A stretch of DNA of 64,000 nucleotides from JBARKJ01 sp963698885 (GCA_963698885.1 CAVOSJ010000006.1:1-64000), one strand, 5' to 3'. Counted from the first letter of the stretch, positions 26,969 through 36,027 are shown. Notes: generated from the letters alone by a model not told the origin. Program-made: numbers and translations.

Positions 26969-27391
26969 TTATATCAGTTTCGCGTCCATCGTTATCTTCG
27001 CCTTCAGGACTTTCGAGACCGGGCATCCCTCTTCCGCCTTGCTTGCCGCCTCCATAAATTTCGCCTCCTGAAGACCCGGCACTTTCGCCCGGACTTCCAA
27101 GTGGCTCTCCGTTATCGCGAAGCCATCCCCCTGCTTCTCGATAGTGACTGTCGCCGTCGTGCTGATACTCTCAGGGGTGACGCCGGATTCGCCGAGTATC
27201 GCGGAGAGCGCCATGGAAAAGCATCCCGCGTGCGCCGCCGCTATCAGTTCTTCCGGGTTCGTGCCGGGCTTGTCCTCGAACCTTGTCGCGAATGAATAGG
27301 GCGTACTGTTCAGGACTCCGCTCGCGCTGGATAAAGCACCCTTGCCCTCTTTCAGTCCGCCGTTCCAGACCGCCGATGCCTTACGTTTCAT
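26969..27391 (-). CDS. osmC: OsmC family peroxiredoxin
   Basis: 140 residues behind TACGGAGGCTGAA. MKRKASAVWNGGLKEGKGAL and the SFATRFEDKPGTNPEELIAA motif are typical of OsmC. The two redox-active Cys are in AHAGCFSMALS (about residue 57) and EEGCPVSKVL (about 122). OsmC reduces organic hydroperoxides in the cytosol. It is 30 bp downstream of the dehydrogenase E2 gene on the same strand and may share its transcript; it converges with mtgA with 11 bp between stops. Confidence 0.92.
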   Translation of the reverse strand: MKRKASAVWNGGLKEGKGALSSASGVLNSTPYSFATRFEDKPGTNPEELIAAAHAGCFSMALSAILGESGVTPESISTTATVTIEKQGDGFAITESHLEVRAKVPGLQEAKFMEAASKAEEGCPVSKVLKAKITMDAKLI

Positions 27392-27421
27392 TTCAGCCTC
27401 CGTATATCTTTAGTGGTGGAA

Positions 27422-28900
27422 TTACATATTAACGAATATAAGGTCCGGGTCCTCGATGTGCCCGATGACGTTGTTCATGAAATGCTGCGCCTTCGCCCCG
27501 TCTATCACGCGGTGGTCGAAGGTAAGCGATAGAGGCAATATCTTCTTTATCTTTATCGCGCCGCCTTCCGCGACGGGTTTTTCCATCAGCCTCCCAACGC
27601 CCAGTATCCCCACCTCCGGATAATTTAAAATAGGCGTCGCATATAACCCGCCGATGGAGCCGTAGTTGGTGATGGTGAAGGTCCCGCCTTTCAGCTCGTC
27701 TATTTTTAGCGTCCGTTTCCGCGCGCTTTCGGCCAGGCCCGCCAGTTCCTTCGCTATCTGAAGGATGGATTTCTTGTCCGCGTCTTTTATGTTCGGCACG
27801 ATAAGCCCGTCCTGCGTCTCCACGGCGATTCCGATGTTGTAGTACCCTTTGTATAAAATTTCTCCCTTCTCGTCGTCCATCGCGGAGTTCATTGCAGGGT
27901 CGCGCTTCAGCGCCCCCACGACCGCTTTTATAATGAACGGGAGGACGGTCAATTTAATTCCCTGCCGGGCGGCTTCTTCTCTTTCCTTCTCCCTTATGAG
28001 CGACAGAAGTCCCGCATCCGCCTCGTCCGTCGTAGTCACCTGGGCGGCCTTCGTAATCGATTCCGTCATCGCCTGAGCGATTTTTCTGCGCACTCCACGG
28101 AGCGGCACGCGCGTAACGGCTCCCCAGTTATCCTGCCCCGGCGCGCCTTCCGGTTCCCTGGCCCCCTTTTCGGGAATACCCTGCCCGGCGAACTTCCGGA
28201 TATCGTCTTCCGTGATGCGCCCTTTTGGCCCGGTCCCTCTAACCTGTTCTATGTCTACGCCAAGCTGTCTGGCGAGCAGGCGGTCCTTCGGAAGGGCCTC
28301 CGCACGCGGCCTCTCCTGCTGGGACGGCGCAACCTTTTGCGCAGTCTCTTCCGGTTCCTCTTCTTCCGGCGCCTCTTCCAGTTCTCCCACGACCCCAACC
28401 GACCCGAGGCGCTCCGAATACACGTCCGGCGGCTCCGCCCTGTCCTGCTTCACAGGCTCCGCCTCAGGCTTCTTCTCCGCGATCGAAGGTACTTTCTTCT
28501 CGGGTTGCTTCTCGGGTTCCTTCTCTGGTTCCTTCACCGGTTCCTTCACCGGTTCCTTCACCGGCTTCTCAGCGGCGATCTCCGGCTCTTTAGCCTTTGC
28601 TTTCTCCGGTACCTTCTCCTCGCGTGCGAGGGGCTGGGGCGAGGGCTTCTCCTTCAGTTCTTCCTTTTCGCCTATGACCGCTATTACCTCGCCGACGTTT
28701 ATAATGTCGCCGGGGCCTCCCTTCAAGCTTATGATATATCCGGCCTTGGGCGAAGGCACCTCCGCGACCGCCTTGTCCGTCTCCACCTCGAGGATTGTCT
28801 GGTGGTCCTTGACTAAATCGCCCACTTTTACCTTCCACTCCACGATCTCGCCCTCAGTCAGTCCTTCGCCGATATCAGGGAACCTGAATTCGTAGGCCAT
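27422..28900 (-). CDS. pdhC: 2-oxoacid dehydrogenase E2 (dihydrolipoamide acyltransferase)
   Basis: 492 residues. An N-terminal lipoyl domain (residues 1-80) has the lipoylated Lys in EVETDKAVAEVP. A long Pro/Glu/Lys linker includes a tandem EPVK repeat (12-bp units near 28540). The peripheral E1/E3-binding domain is ALPKDRLLARQLGVDIEQVR. The catalytic domain ends with DHRVIDGAKAQHFMNNV, carrying the active His and Asp. It transfers acyl groups from E1 to CoA. Whether the substrate is pyruvate or a branched-chain oxoacid cannot be decided from sequence alone. No E3 gene is in the window. Confidence 0.93.
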   Translation of the reverse strand: MAYEFRFPDIGEGLTEGEIVEWKVKVGDLVKDHQTILEVETDKAVAEVPSPKAGYIISLKGGPGDIINVGEVIAVIGEKEELKEKPSPQPLAREEKVPEKAKAKEPEIAAEKPVKEPVKEPVKEPEKEPEKQPEKKVPSIAEKKPEAEPVKQDRAEPPDVYSERLGSVGVVGELEEAPEEEEPEETAQKVAPSQQERPRAEALPKDRLLARQLGVDIEQVRGTGPKGRITEDDIRKFAGQGIPEKGAREPEGAPGQDNWGAVTRVPLRGVRRKIAQAMTESITKAAQVTTTDEADAGLLSLIREKEREEAARQGIKLTVLPFIIKAVVGALKRDPAMNSAMDDEKGEILYKGYYNIGIAVETQDGLIVPNIKDADKKSILQIAKELAGLAESARKRTLKIDELKGGTFTITNYGSIGGLYATPILNYPEVGILGVGRLMEKPVAEGGAIKIKKILPLSLTFDHRVIDGAKAQHFMNNVIGHIEDPDLIFVNM

Positions 28901-28923
28901 TATTTCACCGTCCTTTAACCTTT

Positions 28924-29020
28924 CTACTTTTCTTTCACGGGAAAGAAAAGTAGCAAAAGAAAGCGGGGCTTTTCAGTCCGGCTTTTCTTTGCTACTTTCT
29001 TTTCACCGAAAAGAAAGTAG
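28924..29020. repeat. composite palindrome with two CTACTTTTCTTTC-type hairpins
   Basis: Left hairpin 28924-28953 (CTACTTTTCTTTC, loop ACG, GGAAAGAAAAGTAG, near-perfect) with tail caaaagaaagcggggct. Right hairpin 28992-29020 (CTACTTTCTTTTC / GAAAAGAAAGTAG). The inner arms GCAAAAGAAAGC and GCTTTTCTTTGC also pair, so the 97 bp form one large inverted repeat. It fills the gap between the E1-beta and E2 genes. Related copies lie at 18.9 and 62.5 kb. Confidence 0.75.
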
Positions 29021-29030
29021 GGGATAGGGT

Positions 29031-30008
29031 TTAATAACTTAAAAGCTTTCGCGCCCCCGCGATTATTTTTTTATCGTTAGGCAGATAATAGTTCTCCAGC
29101 TTGAATAGCGGCATCACCGAGTCGTATCCCGTCACGCGCTCCACCGGCGCGAGCAGGCTGGTAAACGCCTCTTCATAGACGCGGGCGGCAATCTCCGCTC
29201 CGATGCCGCCGGTCCTGGGCGCCTCGTGCGTTATGAGCAGCCTGCCCGTTTTCCGAACGGAACTTATTATGGTGTCGCTGTCCATCGGCGAGATCGTCAT
29301 CAGGTCTATTATCTCCGCGCTCACTCCTTCGGCGGCAAGCTCCTGGGCGGCCTTGAGGGCCTCGCGCATCATCGCGCCCCACGCCACTATCGTGAGGTCC
29401 GTCCCTTCCTGGACTACTTTTGACTTCCCGATCGGCACTTCGTAATCCTCGTCCGGCACCTCGGCCTTTATCGCGCGGTATATGCGTTTCGGTTCGCAGT
29501 ATATTACCGGGTCTCCGTACCGGAGCGCGGCAGTCAGAAGGCCCTTCGCGTCGTATGGATTAGAGGGCTGCACTACCGTAAGTCCCGGCGTGTTCACCAG
29601 CACTGCCTCCGGGGAATCAGAGTGATGCTCCGGTGCGCGTATGCCGCCGCCCCATGGCAGCCTTATGACGAGGTTCATCGGATACTGCCCGCGGCTGCGC
29701 GTACGGTACCTGGCGATCTGGTTGACTATCTGGTCGAGCGCGAGGTACATAAAGCCTTCAAACTGTATCTCCGGGACCGGGAGCAGCCCCCCGGCGGCAA
29801 GCCCCAAAGCCGTGCCGGTGATGCCTCCCTCCGATAACGGCGTATCGATGACGCGCTCGGGCCCGTACTTTATCAGGAGGCCGTCCGTCACCCGGAAGAC
29901 GCCTCCTTCGCGGCCCACGTCCTCGCCGATGACGACTATCTTTTCATTCCTTGCCATCTCGTGGTCCAGGGCCATATTCAGTGCGGAGACTATATTCATC
30001 TTAGGCAT
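29031..30008 (-). CDS. pdhB: 2-oxoacid dehydrogenase E1 component, beta subunit
   Basis: 325 residues from the ATG at 30008 (MPKMNIVSALNMALDHEM), which follows GGGGGTG; the longer open frame upstream lies inside the E1-alpha gene and is rejected. Landmarks are VVIGEDVGREGGVFRVTDGL, DTPLSEGGITGTALGLAAGG, the MNLVIRLPWGGG stretch and TGYDSVMPLFKLENYYLPN at the end. The beta chain completes the thiamine-diphosphate site with alpha. It overlaps the E1-alpha stop by 8 bases, so the two are cotranslated. Confidence 0.93.
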   Translation of the reverse strand: MPKMNIVSALNMALDHEMARNEKIVVIGEDVGREGGVFRVTDGLLIKYGPERVIDTPLSEGGITGTALGLAAGGLLPVPEIQFEGFMYLALDQIVNQIARYRTRSRGQYPMNLVIRLPWGGGIRAPEHHSDSPEAVLVNTPGLTVVQPSNPYDAKGLLTAALRYGDPVIYCEPKRIYRAIKAEVPDEDYEVPIGKSKVVQEGTDLTIVAWGAMMREALKAAQELAAEGVSAEIIDLMTISPMDSDTIISSVRKTGRLLITHEAPRTGGIGAEIAARVYEEAFTSLLAPVERVTGYDSVMPLFKLENYYLPNDKKIIAGARKLLSY

Positions 30009-31098
30009 GGGGTTCACCCCCGACCGCCGTCTCCTTAAGAAAGGCCGCAAGCTCATCCTCTTGCTTCTTAAGGTATGGGTGCTCTCTCTTCCATGTGTTG
30101 TGGAAAATGTCGGAAGGTTCCGGAGGCGGCGCGGATTCCGCATCGGCTACAGCCTTCTCCACCTCCGTCCTCGCGGCATCCATAATCTCGTACTCCTCTT
30201 CTTCGCTCCACAGGCCGCACTGCGAGAGATACAGCCTTATGCGGATGAGCGGGTCGAACGGCTTGTTCTGCTCAAGCTGCGCGGCCTCCCTGTATTTAGT
30301 CGGGTCGTCTGCGGTGGTATGCGGGCCGAAGCGGTATGTAAGCATCTCGATGAGCCTCGGTCCCCTTCCCTCCCGCGCATCTTCCATCGCCTCCTTCATG
30401 GCTGCGTATACGGCCATGATGTCGTTGCCGTATATCTGGATCCCCTTGAAGCCGTAAGCGTTCGCCTTCTGCGCTATGGTCTTCGACGCGGTCTGGAGTT
30501 TTCTTGGGACGCTTATGGCGAACTGGTTGTTCTGGCAAATGAAGACGGTCGGCGTATTGAATACCCCGGCGAAATTCATCGCCTCATGGAATGAGCCTTC
30601 GGAGGTAGCGCCGTCGCCGAAATAAGCCGCGGCGACAGATTTGATTCCCTGGAGTTTCATTGCCCACGATACACCTACCGCGTGCAGAGGCTGGCTCCCC
30701 ACTACGACCTCTATCGGCAGCACCCGCAGGTCTTTTATCCCTATCAGGCCTCTCTCGTCTCCCATCCAGTACCGGTATATACCCGACAGCGGGACTCCGC
30801 GCATGAAGAGCGCGCCGCTCTCACGGTACGACGGAACGAGCCAGTCTTCTTTTCCGAGGAAAGCCGCCGACGCCTGCGAAGCCTCCTGCCCGTAAACAGG
30901 AGCATACGTCCCCATCCTCCCCTCGCGCTGCAGGTTCAGGGCCGTCTTGTCCGCAAGCCTCATCACGCTCATCCGGATGTAGAGTTCCTTGAGGCGCTCG
31001 TCGCTTAGGTCCGGACGCAGTTCCTCATTCACGTTTCCGTCCTTGTCCATTATCTCAAGCCTTTCGCCTTTAAGCGGGTCAAACCTGTCGAAGAGCAT
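30001..31098 (-). CDS. pdhA: 2-oxoacid dehydrogenase E1 component, alpha subunit
   Basis: 365 residues from the ATG at 31098, chosen because GGAGG lies 7 bases upstream and MLFDRFDPLKGERLEIMD starts the protein at the usual place; the frame is open to 31341 through low-complexity sequence. The thiamine-diphosphate motif is GDGATSEGSFHEAMNFAGVF then ICQNN. The phosphorylation-loop region reads MLTYRFGPHTTADDPTKYR. E1 decarboxylates the 2-oxoacid and passes the acyl group to lipoyl-E2. First gene of an alpha-beta-E2 operon. Confidence 0.93.
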   Translation of the reverse strand: MLFDRFDPLKGERLEIMDKDGNVNEELRPDLSDERLKELYIRMSVMRLADKTALNLQREGRMGTYAPVYGQEASQASAAFLGKEDWLVPSYRESGALFMRGVPLSGIYRYWMGDERGLIGIKDLRVLPIEVVVGSQPLHAVGVSWAMKLQGIKSVAAAYFGDGATSEGSFHEAMNFAGVFNTPTVFICQNNQFAISVPRKLQTASKTIAQKANAYGFKGIQIYGNDIMAVYAAMKEAMEDAREGRGPRLIEMLTYRFGPHTTADDPTKYREAAQLEQNKPFDPLIRIRLYLSQCGLWSEEEEYEIMDAARTEVEKAVADAESAPPPEPSDIFHNTWKREHPYLKKQEDELAAFLKETAVGGEPHA

Positions 31099-31629
31099 CT
31101 TAAGCCTCCGGGAGCGGGGAAAGTATGAATTTATAAAGATTATGAGAAAGTATAGCAAAAAGAAAAAAACGGCGCCTGAAAAAAAGACGGCGACCATTGC
31201 GTCGCCTTTTCTTGCAAGGGTCCGCCCTTTTATCTTAAGGGTTCGCGCTTTATTTTGGACGTTCCCGCGGAGGCGCATACGCGAAAGCGGCATGGCAAAT
31301 ATGCAGGGCAGTTTCTGTTTCATGTATGCCTCCTTTCTCATCGCTACGAGTTTTCATCACGCGTAAAATACGCCGCCGGACTTGAGAAAAAAATCGTAAT
31401 TCGGAAGCAGAAAAAAATTATAAAAAAAAATATCAGCGAAGCGCATGATATTGAATTATTTATTGCTTTTAAAAAATTATTGCTATATACTTTTTTTTGA
31501 TTTCGTTAGAATTTTTTTTCATCACGCGTCGCTTTACGGTTTCTGCGGCGAAACCAAAAACGGCGCAAGACTGGTGCGGATGCCCGGAATACAAGGCTCC
31601 GCGCTGAATCCGGAAGAAAGGAGGAATGA
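31099..31629. other. AT-rich divergent intergenic region
   Basis: 531 bp between pdhA and the zinc-knuckle/H1-like gene. It contains a hairpin GGCGAC/GTCGCC (31189-31206) flanked by T-runs on both strands, within the pdhA leader and able to act as attenuator or terminator. It also has a strong rightward promoter at 31463-31491, and a repeated TTTTCATCACGCGT (near 31351 and 31513). Short ORFs here look spurious. Confidence 0.5.
31463..31491 (+). promoter_or_regulatory. sigma-70 promoter of the zinc-knuckle/H1-like gene
   Basis: TTGCTT (31463-31468), 17-bp spacer, TATACT (31486-31491), in very AT-rich DNA about 140 bp before the ATG. The -35 has two mismatches, the -10 one. Confidence 0.55.
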
Positions 31630-32310
31630 ATGGCAAGGACTGACAAGGAGTACTCGCTGTATGTGTGTCAGACATGCGGCGCGGTAACTTCGGACAAGGG
31701 TCACGTATGCGACCCGGTCAGGTCCACCGAGTTAGCTGTCTGCGAGTTCTGCGGTAATGTCGCCGAAAACCCTCGGCACGTGTGCATGCCCAAGGTCATG
31801 GAGCTCAGGTACACCTGCGAGACCTGCGGACGTTTAGCTGTCACGGAGGTAGAGCTCTGCTACCCCGCCGCCATTAAACAGGCGGCACCAAAAAAAGGAG
31901 CCACAAAAATGGCAGAAGCGACTGCAAAGAAACCGGCTGCAAAAAAACCGGCTGCGAAGAAACCGGCCGTAAAAAAGGCCGCCACTGCGTCGAAGGCAAA
32001 ACCAGCCGCCAAGAAACCGGCTGCCGCGAAAGCTGCTACTGCAACGAAGGCAAAACCGGCCGTCAAGAAGCCGGCTGCCGCGAAGACCGCAACTGCGTCG
32101 AAGGCAAAACCAGCCGCCAAGAAACCGGCTGCCGCGAAAACTGCTACCGCGTCGAAGGCTAAACCGGCCGTCAAGAAGCCGGCTGCCGCGAAGACAGCAA
32201 CAGCGAAAAAGACCGTAGCAAAAAAATCGGCGGTCGCCAAGAAAGCGACCGCCGCGTCGAAGGCAAAACCGGCTGTCAAGAAGCCGGCTGCCAAAAAAGC
32301 CGCGAAGTAA
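31630..32310 (+). CDS. zinc-knuckle protein with a histone H1-like Lys/Ala/Pro tail
   Basis: 226 residues behind AGAAAGGAGGAATGA. Residues 1-78 hold three similar knuckles: CQTCGAVTSDKGHVC, CEFCGNVAENPRHVC and CETCGRLAVTEVELC. The first two are C-x2-C-x8-H-x-C; the third has Glu for His. Residues about 96-226 are almost only Lys, Ala and Pro, with four 18-residue units (ATASKAKPAAKKPAAAKT, alternating PAA/PAV), encoded by 54-bp tandem repeats at 31981-32196. The tail resembles bacterial H1-like DNA-binding proteins (AlgP, Hc1-type). I infer a nucleoid-associated protein; the knuckles might bind nucleic acid or protein. It has its own promoter and terminator. Confidence 0.75.
   Translation: MARTDKEYSLYVCQTCGAVTSDKGHVCDPVRSTELAVCEFCGNVAENPRHVCMPKVMELRYTCETCGRLAVTEVELCYPAAIKQAAPKKGATKMAEATAKKPAAKKPAAKKPAVKKAATASKAKPAAKKPAAAKAATATKAKPAVKKPAAAKTATASKAKPAAKKPAAAKTATASKAKPAVKKPAAAKTATAKKTVAKKSAVAKKATAASKAKPAVKKPAAKKAAK
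31981..32196 (+). repeat. four 54-bp tandem repeats in the H1-like tail
   Basis: Four units of 54 bp starting at 31981, 32035, 32089 and 32143, each encoding ATASK/ATATK-AKPA-KKPAAAK. Units alternate between PAA and PAV, so the higher-order period is 108 bp. Such arrays change copy number easily. Confidence 0.75.
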
Positions 32311-32342
32311 AAAACAGACAGCTACTATTTCTTCCGGATTAA

Positions 32343-32370
32343 GGGCCGGGCCATCGTGTCCGGCCCTTTT
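32343..32370 (+). terminator. intrinsic terminator after the H1-like gene
   Basis: Stem GGGCCGG / CCGGCCC, 10-base loop, then TTTT, 33 bases past the stop. A second hairpin CCCCAG/CTGGGG follows at 32390-32415 and faces the other way (T-rich on the minus strand). Confidence 0.8.
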
Positions 32371-32488
32371 CATCTCTCAAAAAAGAAAACCCCAGAAACA
32401 ATCCGCATCCTGGGGTCTTGCGAACCCTTCATACACCCCCTTTATACTCTAACGGGAGAAGCCTTGTCAAGGGAAGATGAGGCCCTAA

Positions 32489-32603
32489 TTGACAACCAAT
32501 TTCAAAATTGGGCATAAGTTACGCTAACGCTTGGTTAAAAAAATTTTATCCACAGCTTACCCACAATCAGGGTGTTGACAACTCCCATTGTAGCGTGTTT
32601 AAT
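32489..32603 (+). promoter_or_regulatory. rtcA promoter region with two DnaA-box-like sites
   Basis: A consensus DnaA box TTATCCACA (32546-32554) and a one-mismatch copy TTACCCACA (32557-32565), 11 bp apart start to start and in the same orientation. Then TTGACA (32575-32580), 17 bp and TTTAAT (32598-32603). Transcription from this promoter would begin at or next to the rtcA ATG at 32611, so the mRNA would be leaderless. An inverted repeat CCAATTT/AAATTGG lies upstream at 32496-32511. Confidence 0.45.
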
Positions 32604-32610
32604 TATAACT

Positions 32611-33658
32611 ATGCTAAATATTTCGGGCAGTTACGGCGAGGGCGGTGGGCAGATGCTGCGGACTTCCCTCTCCCTTTCAGTCTGGCTTGGCGTCCCGTTT
32701 GCGATTTCGGGGATACGTATAAAAAGGCCAAAACCGGGTCTTAAACCCCAGCACCTGACCGCCCTTCTTGCCGCGGCTGAGATAACCCATGCGGAGGTAA
32801 AAGGCGCGGCTATAGGGTCTACCGAGGTCACCTTCGTGCCGGGCAGTCCCCGTCCCGGAAAGTACTCCTTCGACGTATCCAGGGACGGAGGTTCGGCTGG
32901 TTCGGCTATGCTCATCCTGCAGACCCTCCTGCCCGCGCTGGCGAAATGCGGCGCACGCTCCCGACTTCGCATCGCCGGTGGCACACACGTCACGTGGAGC
33001 CCGCCATTTCATTTCATTGATCGCTCCTTCCTGTACTCATTATCGAAGATGGGTCTTCGCACGACGCTCGATATAAACAGGTGGGGGTTCTATCCGAAGG
33101 GCGGCGGAGAGATAGAGGCGGAAATATTTCCAGTCGAAGCTTGCTCCGGTGGAACTCACAGACAGGGGCAAACTTCTCGGCCTGAAAATTATCTCGGCCG
33201 TCGCTAACCTCCCGGACCACATCGCGCGGAGGCAGGCGGAGGCGGCACTGTCAGTTATCAGGGCGCATGGGTTGGATGCGGAGATAGAACTTCTTAGGGC
33301 GGATTCCATAGGGCAAGGAACGTTCATATATATAGATGCGGAATTTGAAAATATTAGGACGGGTTTTTCCGCGCTCGGCGAACGGGGAAAGCGCGCGGAG
33401 ATTGTCGGCATGGAGGCGGGCAAATCATTTATAGATTATATAGACTCAAAAGGCTGCGTGGAAAAGCACCTTGCCGACCAGCTTCTCCTTTACATGGCTC
33501 TCACCGGGGGGCGGTGCGCTCTGAACGTGCAGGAAATAACCTCGCACCTCATTACCAATGCATGGGTGATAAGGCAGTTCCTGCCCGGGGTGGTGATTAA
33601 TATTTCGGGGCAGGAAAAAAGAGCGGGGACGGTGGAAGTCATCCCTGAAGGCTCCTGA
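32611..33658 (+). pseudogene. rtcA: RNA 3'-terminal phosphate cyclase, one frameshift
   Basis: About 349 residues when joined. I prefer the ATG at 32611 (MLNISGSYGEGGGQMLRTSL), which starts right at the conserved GSxGEGGGQ-LR motif; an ATG at 32572 gives an extra 13 unlikely residues. Other landmarks are GGTHVTWSPPFHF, NRWGFYPKGGGE, and HLADQLLLYMALTGGR with the catalytic, adenylylated His. One break near 33145 separates the N-terminal two thirds from LTDRGKLLGLKIISAVAN. RtcA converts RNA 3'-phosphate to a 2',3'-cyclic phosphate. The usual partner rtcB is not here. Its end overlaps the convergent patatin gene by 20 bp. Confidence 0.88.
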
Positions 33659-34421
33659 TTATATCCGGCAGACTTTCGGTAGCCGCCTGTCGTCCGCGCT
33701 CTATCAGTTCCTTGTGTTTATGCATGTCTCTCAGTCCGATGTCCCCGACGTTAACCCGTATCGCCACGTCGGCCATTGAAAGCTCACTCTCGGTATTCTT
33801 TCGCGCGTATGTCACGGCCAGATGCATGGCGATGTTCACGATGTTCGTGAGCCTTGGTTCGGGGACGGAGCCGAAATTCACGTCCACCGCCACGACCACG
33901 TCCGGTTTCCACGTCTCCCTTGCCGTAATGACCGGTACCATGCTCACGTACCCGCCGTCGATTAAATGCCTGTTATTCAAAAATGTGGGCGTGAACACCA
34001 CCGGCAGGCTCGCGGAAGCTTGAAGGGCCGAAGCTAACGGGCCGGAAGTCAGGTTGACCTTATCCCCTGTCGCTAGGTCCGCGCATACGGCGGCGAATGG
34101 TTTTGACAGGTCTGTAATGTCTCTGGACTTCAGCAGTTTTTTCATGTAGAGATATATCCCGCGGGAATCGACGAACCCCATTTTGCTGCCTGGGTAAAAG
34201 AGGTCGCGCCATCTGGTTTTAGCAGCAATTTCAGCCAGTTCCGCGATAGACATACCGTCAAGATAAAGCGCGCCGACGATTGCTCCGCCGCTCGACCCGG
34301 CGATGAAGTCGGGCCTGATACCCGCCTCTTCCAGGGCCTGGAGGACGCCGATATGCGCTATGCATCTGGCCGCCCCGCCGGAGAGGGCGCACGCAATTGT
34401 TTTTTTAGACGGTGTCCGCAT
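33639..34421 (-). CDS. patatin-like phospholipase (RssA type)
   Basis: 260 residues from the ATG at 34421 (MRTPSKKTIACALSGGAARC); a GTG at 34457 is possible but neither has a clear ribosome site. The oxyanion motif is SGGAARCIAHIGVLQALEEA, the nucleophile elbow GSSGG (about residue 44), and the catalytic Asp lies in DGGYVS (about 168), so the Ser-Asp dyad is intact. No signal peptide, so probably a cytosolic or membrane-associated lipid hydrolase. It converges with rtcA, overlapping by 20 bp at the 3' ends. Confidence 0.88.
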   Translation of the reverse strand: MRTPSKKTIACALSGGAARCIAHIGVLQALEEAGIRPDFIAGSSGGAIVGALYLDGMSIAELAEIAAKTRWRDLFYPGSKMGFVDSRGIYLYMKKLLKSRDITDLSKPFAAVCADLATGDKVNLTSGPLASALQASASLPVVFTPTFLNNRHLIDGGYVSMVPVITARETWKPDVVVAVDVNFGSVPEPRLTNIVNIAMHLAVTYARKNTESELSMADVAIRVNVGDIGLRDMHKHKELIERGRQAATESLPDIIRSLQG

Positions 34422-34480
34422 AAGAATATTTTCTGGCCCGAAATACCCTGTGTCCACATATAATATTAGCGCAAAAATAA

Positions 34481-34508
34481 AAAAGCCGGTCCTTTCGGAC
34501 CGGCTTTT
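34481..34508. terminator. bidirectional terminator hairpin
   Basis: Perfect stem AAAAGCCGGTCC / GGACCGGCTTTT with loop TTTC. It lies just past the stop of the leftward exported-protein gene at 34524. Confidence 0.8.
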
Positions 34509-34523
34509 CCCAAGCTTGATTTC

Positions 34524-35962
34524 TTACTGCAAAAGGATCGTGACCACTCCGGTGGACGTTTGACCGGTGCCGCTTTCCGTGATGGTATAAGTGAAGGTGT
34601 CTTCCGTAACGCCCGCCGGGATAGAGGTGTTCAAGTAAGTGAGCGTACCGCCGTTGGTGCCGGACTGCGTTACGGTGCCGTACAGCGGCGTGGAAAACCG
34701 CGTAACAGTCAGGGTATCGCCTGTATTAAACGGGATATCGTTCGCCAGGACATTTACCACTGCGGAATTACCTATCAGCTGTTGGAAGTAATTAACCGCG
34801 ATCGGACATACCTCTACGTCCACTTCGCCCGTGGCGAAGACAGTGTTGTTAGCAGTTGTCGCCAACGTATACGTCAGAGTATCAAATCCCGTAAAGCCTT
34901 TGTTGGGGGTATAGTAAAAATTGCTGTCGGTCTGCGTGATTGTCCCGTTTGCGGCGCCCGTGACATTCTGTACAAAAACACTACTTGGCAGTTTTAGCGG
35001 ACTGAAGCTCGATGGGCGTGGCGGCGGCGGCGCCCGTTGAATTTTTCTCAACCTTTTGAACCAGCGTCGTTGCCGCAGGTCCTGCCGCAACCGTCACCGT
35101 TACAAGTTGGACGGCGGAGCTAAGCCCTGCGGAGTCCGTCACTTTAAATGTGAATACGTCCGTGCCCGCGAAACCCGGGTTAGGCGTATAAACGACGATG
35201 CCGTTAGTTTATTGAGAAGGTGGGCCCCGTTGGATGGCTGAGAGACGATCGTGGCCGTCAGTCCCGGAATCGTCTGAAACGATTTCGCGCCCTTTAAAAG
35301 GTTGATCGTTGCCGTAGCCCCGAACGCTATGCTTGCGGTCTGATTAGCCGCAGTGGGCGCGAACGGGATTGTGGGCAGTGGCGTAAAGCCCCTGGATATG
35401 GTCGAGTACCCGGCCAATGTATTAGCGGGCATGGGGCCTGACGAGAAAGTGGCGGTCAGCCGGGCCGGGGTGGTCGTACTGTCTGCCAAAGTCAGCGTCC
35501 CCGCGACGTCGAGGGTGAAAGTTACCCGAAGCGGTCGGGGTCTGTTGAGCCTGTAGCTGCCTTTTATTATTGCCGATTGCGCCGTCATGGACACCCGTGG
35601 GTAAATTCGAAGACGGGCGGGTCCAGGCTGTCCTGCCAGCTGAGGACGGCGGTATTGGCTCCGGACGGCAGCAGTATCCCCATGCCGATAGCCTCGGCCA
35701 TGACGTTCATGTCTCCGCTGCTGTTGCTCGCTCTCAGGGTCATAAAAAGGTCCCTGTCCGCATCCTCGTTCAATATCAGGAAATTCGCTCCGGTGCCGGG
35801 GAGGCTTTGTACAACATTTTTCTCGATTAGATGATTATAATATCTTAATGTAACGACCGGCTTTACGCTCGTGGAGGTCCATAAGTTGGTGGCGGCGGCG
35901 GCGAGCGAGGCGAAACCCAGCAGGGCCAGGACCGAAAGAATTATAATCTTTGTCCTCTGCAT
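34524..35962 (-). pseudogene. exported protein with Ig/cadherin-like repeats, frameshifted
   Basis: The ATG at 35962 follows TAGGAGGGGAT; MQRTKIIILSVLALLGFASLAAA is a signal peptide. About 475 residues follow in several frame pieces (breaks near 35590, 35215, 35060). The first part (TLRYYNHLIEKNVVQSLPG, FLILNEDADRDLFMTLRASN) is not recognised. The C-terminal part has at least two repeats of the Big/cadherin-like 'tandem-95' kind: NGTITQTDSNFYYTPNKGFT then FDTLTYTLA, and VVNVLANDIPFNTGDTLTV then EDTFTYTITES. Such repeats are common in adhesins and surface proteins. The upstream gene is another broken exported protein with the same orientation. Confidence 0.6.
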
Positions 35963-36027
35963 ATCCCCTCCTAAGGTGTTTTTCGAGACCGTACCCGACT
36001 AACGTCACCGTTATCAGGGCGGGATCA

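Noticed and set aside
31099..31341. N-terminal extension of the E1-alpha frame with a hydrophobic stretch
   Set aside because: It crosses a T-rich hairpin region, has no ribosome site, and the protein starts at the family position after GGAGG at 31098. The hydrophobic run is a by-product of the T-runs.
31981..32196. Regular 54-bp repeats as a possible CRISPR array
   Set aside because: The repeats are contiguous without unique spacers and encode the Lys/Ala/Pro tail in frame. The 33-bp repeats at 3.3-3.5 kb were rejected as CRISPR for the same reason. No cas gene is present.
32546..32565. DnaA-box pair as a chromosomal replication origin
   Set aside because: Only two boxes, no AT-rich unwinding element beside them and no dnaA, dnaN or gidA nearby; a regulatory role is more likely.
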